From assembly GCA_017964755.1 (NCBI GenBank), contig JAGCRI010000073.1:1-16028 (forward strand): 16,028 nucleotides of DNA, written 5' to 3'. The DNA comes from Bacteroidales bacterium. GTDB lineage: Bacteria; Bacteroidota; Bacteroidia; Bacteroidales; WCHB1-69. Of this stretch, positions 13,564 to 16,028 are shown piece by piece (position 1 is the first letter of the stretch; the number at the start of each line of letters is the position of its first letter). The position numbers were made by a program, and so were the translations under genes. The notes beneath the pieces were generated by a model. The model saw nothing but the letters and a program-made list of their open reading frames with translations, made no database searches and was not told the origin of the DNA.

Positions 13564-14991
13564 ATGTTAAAGAAATTAGAAAAGACTTCTGACATATACA
13601 GCAGGATTGAACGCACGGCAGACAGGCTCGGTGTTAAAGCATACGTTGTCGGCGGTATTGTGCGCGACCTGTTTCTAAACCGGCCATCAAAAGACATTGA
13701 CATTGTTGTGATAGGCAAAGGGATAGAGCTTGCAACCGCTGTCGCCAAAGAAATCTCACCCGATATCATAGTACATGTTTACCGCAATTTCGGCACAGCA
13801 CAGTTCACTTACGGCAACAACATTGTGGAATTTGTCGGGGCGCGCAAGGAATCCTACGACCGCAACTCACGGAAGCCTGTAGTGGAAGACGGCACCCTCG
13901 AAGACGACCAGAACCGGCGCGACTTCACAATCAACGCACTCGCAATAGCCCTCAACGGTCCGGATAAGGGCTCCTTGGTTGATTCTTTCTGCGGTGTGGA
14001 GGACATACACAACAAAATTATACGCACCCCACTCGACCCGAACATCACTTTCTCTGATGACCCGCTAAGAATGTTACGCGCCATACGCTTCGCCACACAA
14101 CTCGGATTCTCAATTTTTCCACAGACATATCAGGCTATTAAGGACAATGCCTACCGTCTTGAAATAATTTCAAAAGAACGCATTGCAGAAGAATTCAACA
14201 AAATACTCTTATCGAAAAAGCCTTCAACAGGCATAAAAATGCTTGACGAATGCGGACTTTTGCAACAATTTCTCCCCTGCCTCACAGAATTGAAAGGCAT
14301 AGAATACATAAATGGAAAAGGACACAAGGACAACTTTCTGCACACCATGGAAGTAGTTGACAAGATTGCCCAGACAAGCAATAATCTTTGGTTGGTATGG
14401 GCTGCTCTACTGCATGACATTGCAAAAGCTAAAACCAAAAAGTTCGACCCTGAAATCGGATGGACATTTCACGGGCACGAGTTCATCGGGGCAAAAATGG
14501 TGCCGTCTGTATTCCATGCAATGAAACTTCCCACCAACGAAAAGATGAAATATGTGCAAAAGCTGGTTGCGCTCCACCTACGTCCCATTGCACTTGTGGA
14601 AGACATTATCACTGATTCGGCTGTACGCCGCCTGCTGTTTGATGCCGGCGATGACATTGACGACCTGATGCTGCTTTGCGAGGCCGATGTAACATCAAAG
14701 AATCCTGAGAAGGTGCGCCGCTGCCTCGCCAATTTCGCCCATGTGCGCCAAAAGCTGAAAGAGATTGAAGAGAAAGACCGCCTCCGCAACTGGCAGCCGC
14801 CGATTGACGGCAACACCATCATGGAGACATTCGGCCTAACCCCGTCAAAAGAGATTGGCATAATCAAAACCGCAATACGCGAAGCAATACTTGACGGTAT
14901 CATCCCGAATGAATATGAAGCTGCCTACCGCCTTATGATTGACGAAGGCGCAAAATTAGGCCTCAAGCCGAAAAAAACAGATTCAAACTAA
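13564..14991 (+). CDS. cca: CCA tRNA nucleotidyltransferase with HD domain
   Basis: A 475-aa cytosolic enzyme that adds or repairs the 3' CCA of tRNAs. The class II nucleotidyltransferase head is clear: VGGIVRDLF (29-37), the catalytic metal-binding DID (D44, D46), then EDDQNRRDFTINALA, the RRDFTINA base-recognition block, and DPLRMLRAIRFA in the poly(A)-polymerase-like head. An HD phosphohydrolase domain follows (GHKDNFLHTMEVVDKI and LLHDIAKAK, then FHGHEFIGAKM). This layout is usual in Bacteroidota. The frame is open back to a TTG at 13519, but that lies at the predicted transcript start, so ATG 13564 is chosen. The upstream -7 element and a UvrD-type helicase gene starting 24 nt after the stop make a two-gene or longer unit. 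Whether it adds both C and A cannot be told from sequence alone. Confidence 0.93.
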   Translation: MLKKLEKTSDIYSRIERTADRLGVKAYVVGGIVRDLFLNRPSKDIDIVVIGKGIELATAVAKEISPDIIVHVYRNFGTAQFTYGNNIVEFVGARKESYDRNSRKPVVEDGTLEDDQNRRDFTINALAIALNGPDKGSLVDSFCGVEDIHNKIIRTPLDPNITFSDDPLRMLRAIRFATQLGFSIFPQTYQAIKDNAYRLEIISKERIAEEFNKILLSKKPSTGIKMLDECGLLQQFLPCLTELKGIEYINGKGHKDNFLHTMEVVDKIAQTSNNLWLVWAALLHDIAKAKTKKFDPEIGWTFHGHEFIGAKMVPSVFHAMKLPTNEKMKYVQKLVALHLRPIALVEDIITDSAVRRLLFDAGDDIDDLMLLCEADVTSKNPEKVRRCLANFAHVRQKLKEIEEKDRLRNWQPPIDGNTIMETFGLTPSKEIGIIKTAIREAILDGIIPNEYEAAYRLMIDEGAKLGLKPKKTDSN

Positions 14992-15015
14992 AACCAAAAT
15001 ATCATTGTAAAATTC

Positions 15016-16028
15016 ATGAATAAAGCTGATGAAATATTATCCCAATTAAATCCCGCACAGCAGGACGCTGTCAGACAGATAGAAGGGCCTGTGATGGTGA
15101 TTGCCGGTGCGGGGTCGGGCAAAACCCGCGTACTGACTTACAGGATTGCCTATATGCTCGAAAACGGGATTCCGCCGTGGCAGATACTCGCCCTGACGTT
15201 CACCAACAAGGCCGCCGGTGAGATGCGCGACCGTATCTACAAGCTGCTCGGCGACTCACAAGCGCAATCGGTGGCAATGGGGACTTTTCACTCAGTTTTC
15301 TTCCGCATTCTCCGCACCGAAGGCGAAAAGTTAGGCTACTCGCACAACCTTACAGTCTATGACACTGACGACTCCAAATCAGCTATAAAGAATATAGTGA
15401 AAGAGATGAACCTCGACCCGAAGACATACACTCCGAACCATATTCTAAACCGTATTTCAGCTGCCAAGTCAAGTCTGCTATCTGCCGAAGAGTATGCACA
15501 AAACCCTGATATAGCCGCCGTTGACGCACAAAGCGGGAAACCTCATATCGCTGAAATTTTTCTGCGCTACAACGCACGCCTCAAAAAATCGGACGCAATG
15601 GATTTTGACGATTTGCTATACTACATGAATGTTCTCCTTCGCGACTTCCCTGATATGCTTTACAAATACCAGAACAAATTCAGGTATATTTTAGTCGATG
15701 AGTATCAAGACACCAACTTCGCACAATATATGATTGTGAAAAAACTTGCGGCGGCACACCAAAACATCTGCGTTGTCGGTGACGATGCGCAAAGCATTTA
15801 CGCCTTCCGCGGTGCAAACATACAGAACATCCTGAATTTCAAACGCGACTACCCGAAAGCCTATATCGTGAAATTGGAACAAAACTACCGTTCAACTCAA
15901 AATATTGTCAATGCAGCTAACGCCCTGATAAAATACAACAAAGACCAGCTGCCTAAAGAGGTCTGGACATCAAACAACGAAGGCAACAAAATTAACATTG
16001 TCCAGTCAAACACCGATGCGGAAGAGGC
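15016..16028 (+). CDS. UvrD/PcrA-type DNA helicase, 5' part
   Basis: The frame runs from ATG 15016 off the window end, giving about 337 codons of a protein usually near 700-780 aa. It is a superfamily 1 ATP-dependent 3'-5' helicase of the UvrD/PcrA/Rep group, acting in DNA repair and replication restart. Visible motifs are the Q motif (LNPAQQDAV, 11-19), Walker A AGAGSGKT (30-37), motif Ia LALTFTNKAAGEM, the GTFHS block, Walker B DEYQD (228-232), motif III DDAQSIYAFRGA (256-267) and YRST of motif IV (291-294). The C-terminal half, which would separate UvrD, PcrA and Rep, is missing, so no symbol is given. It starts 24 nt after the CCA-enzyme stop and is likely co-transcribed with it. Confidence 0.93.
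   Translation, partial: MNKADEILSQLNPAQQDAVRQIEGPVMVIAGAGSGKTRVLTYRIAYMLENGIPPWQILALTFTNKAAGEMRDRIYKLLGDSQAQSVAMGTFHSVFFRILRTEGEKLGYSHNLTVYDTDDSKSAIKNIVKEMNLDPKTYTPNHILNRISAAKSSLLSAEEYAQNPDIAAVDAQSGKPHIAEIFLRYNARLKKSDAMDFDDLLYYMNVLLRDFPDMLYKYQNKFRYILVDEYQDTNFAQYMIVKKLAAAHQNICVVGDDAQSIYAFRGANIQNILNFKRDYPKAYIVKLEQNYRSTQNIVNAANALIKYNKDQLPKEVWTSNNEGNKINIVQSNTDAEE

Noticed and set aside
1..16028. CRISPR arrays, tRNA or rRNA genes, insertion sequences, phage or toxin-antitoxin genes
   Set aside because: No regularly spaced repeats, no tRNA-like cloverleaf in the four largest spacers, no transposase or integrase motifs and no terminal inverted repeats were seen. The YD-like 142-aa protein is too short and lacks a toxin domain, so it was not called an RHS toxin.

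Overview
The window is chromosomal DNA of a Bacteroidota bacterium, most likely order Bacteroidales; the species cannot be named from sequence alone. Three signs point there. Two secreted proteins end in a VYPNPA-type C-terminal sorting domain of the type IX secretion system (T9SS). The intergenic regions carry TAnnTTTG elements, the Bacteroidota -7 promoter motif, and Shine-Dalgarno sequences are weak. The housekeeping proteins are also of Bacteroidota type. I see no phage, transposon, CRISPR, tRNA, rRNA or defence genes, and no gene-free gap above 300 bases.

Layout. (1) Positions 1-2629, plus strand: a tight run of the 3' part of ribBA (riboflavin synthesis), a two-domain lipoprotein, a small secreted YD-repeat-like protein, and trmN6 (tRNA1Val A37 methylase), with gaps of 30, -1 and 2 nt. 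(2) Positions 2677-8458, minus strand, read right to left: a 570-aa exported protein of seven PepSY-like half-repeats, prmA (ribosomal protein L11 methylase), and then, behind its own promoter, two tandem paralogous exported proteins of about 500 aa with no recognised domain. (3) Positions 8606-12606, plus strand: a small T9SS cargo protein with a strong terminator, then a large T9SS cargo protein followed closely by a DEDDh 3'-5' exonuclease. (4) Positions 12657-13385, minus strand: a membrane-anchored ComEA-like helix-hairpin-helix protein. (5) Positions 13564-16028, plus strand: the HD-domain CCA-adding enzyme and the 5' part of a UvrD/PcrA helicase, cut by the window end.

The genes do not form one pathway. 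The picture is housekeeping RNA, ribosome and DNA-maintenance enzymes interleaved with envelope or secreted proteins of unknown role. No complete new system is evident. The best leads are the tandem ~500-aa family (about 55% identical over a gapless 240-residue core, N-termini diverged), the seven-unit PepSY-like protein co-transcribed with prmA, and the small T9SS protein whose cargo and sorting domains differ sharply in codon use. Start sites were refined for the CCA enzyme (13564) and the PepSY-like protein (8458), and the GTG start of trmN6 was supported from family structure.
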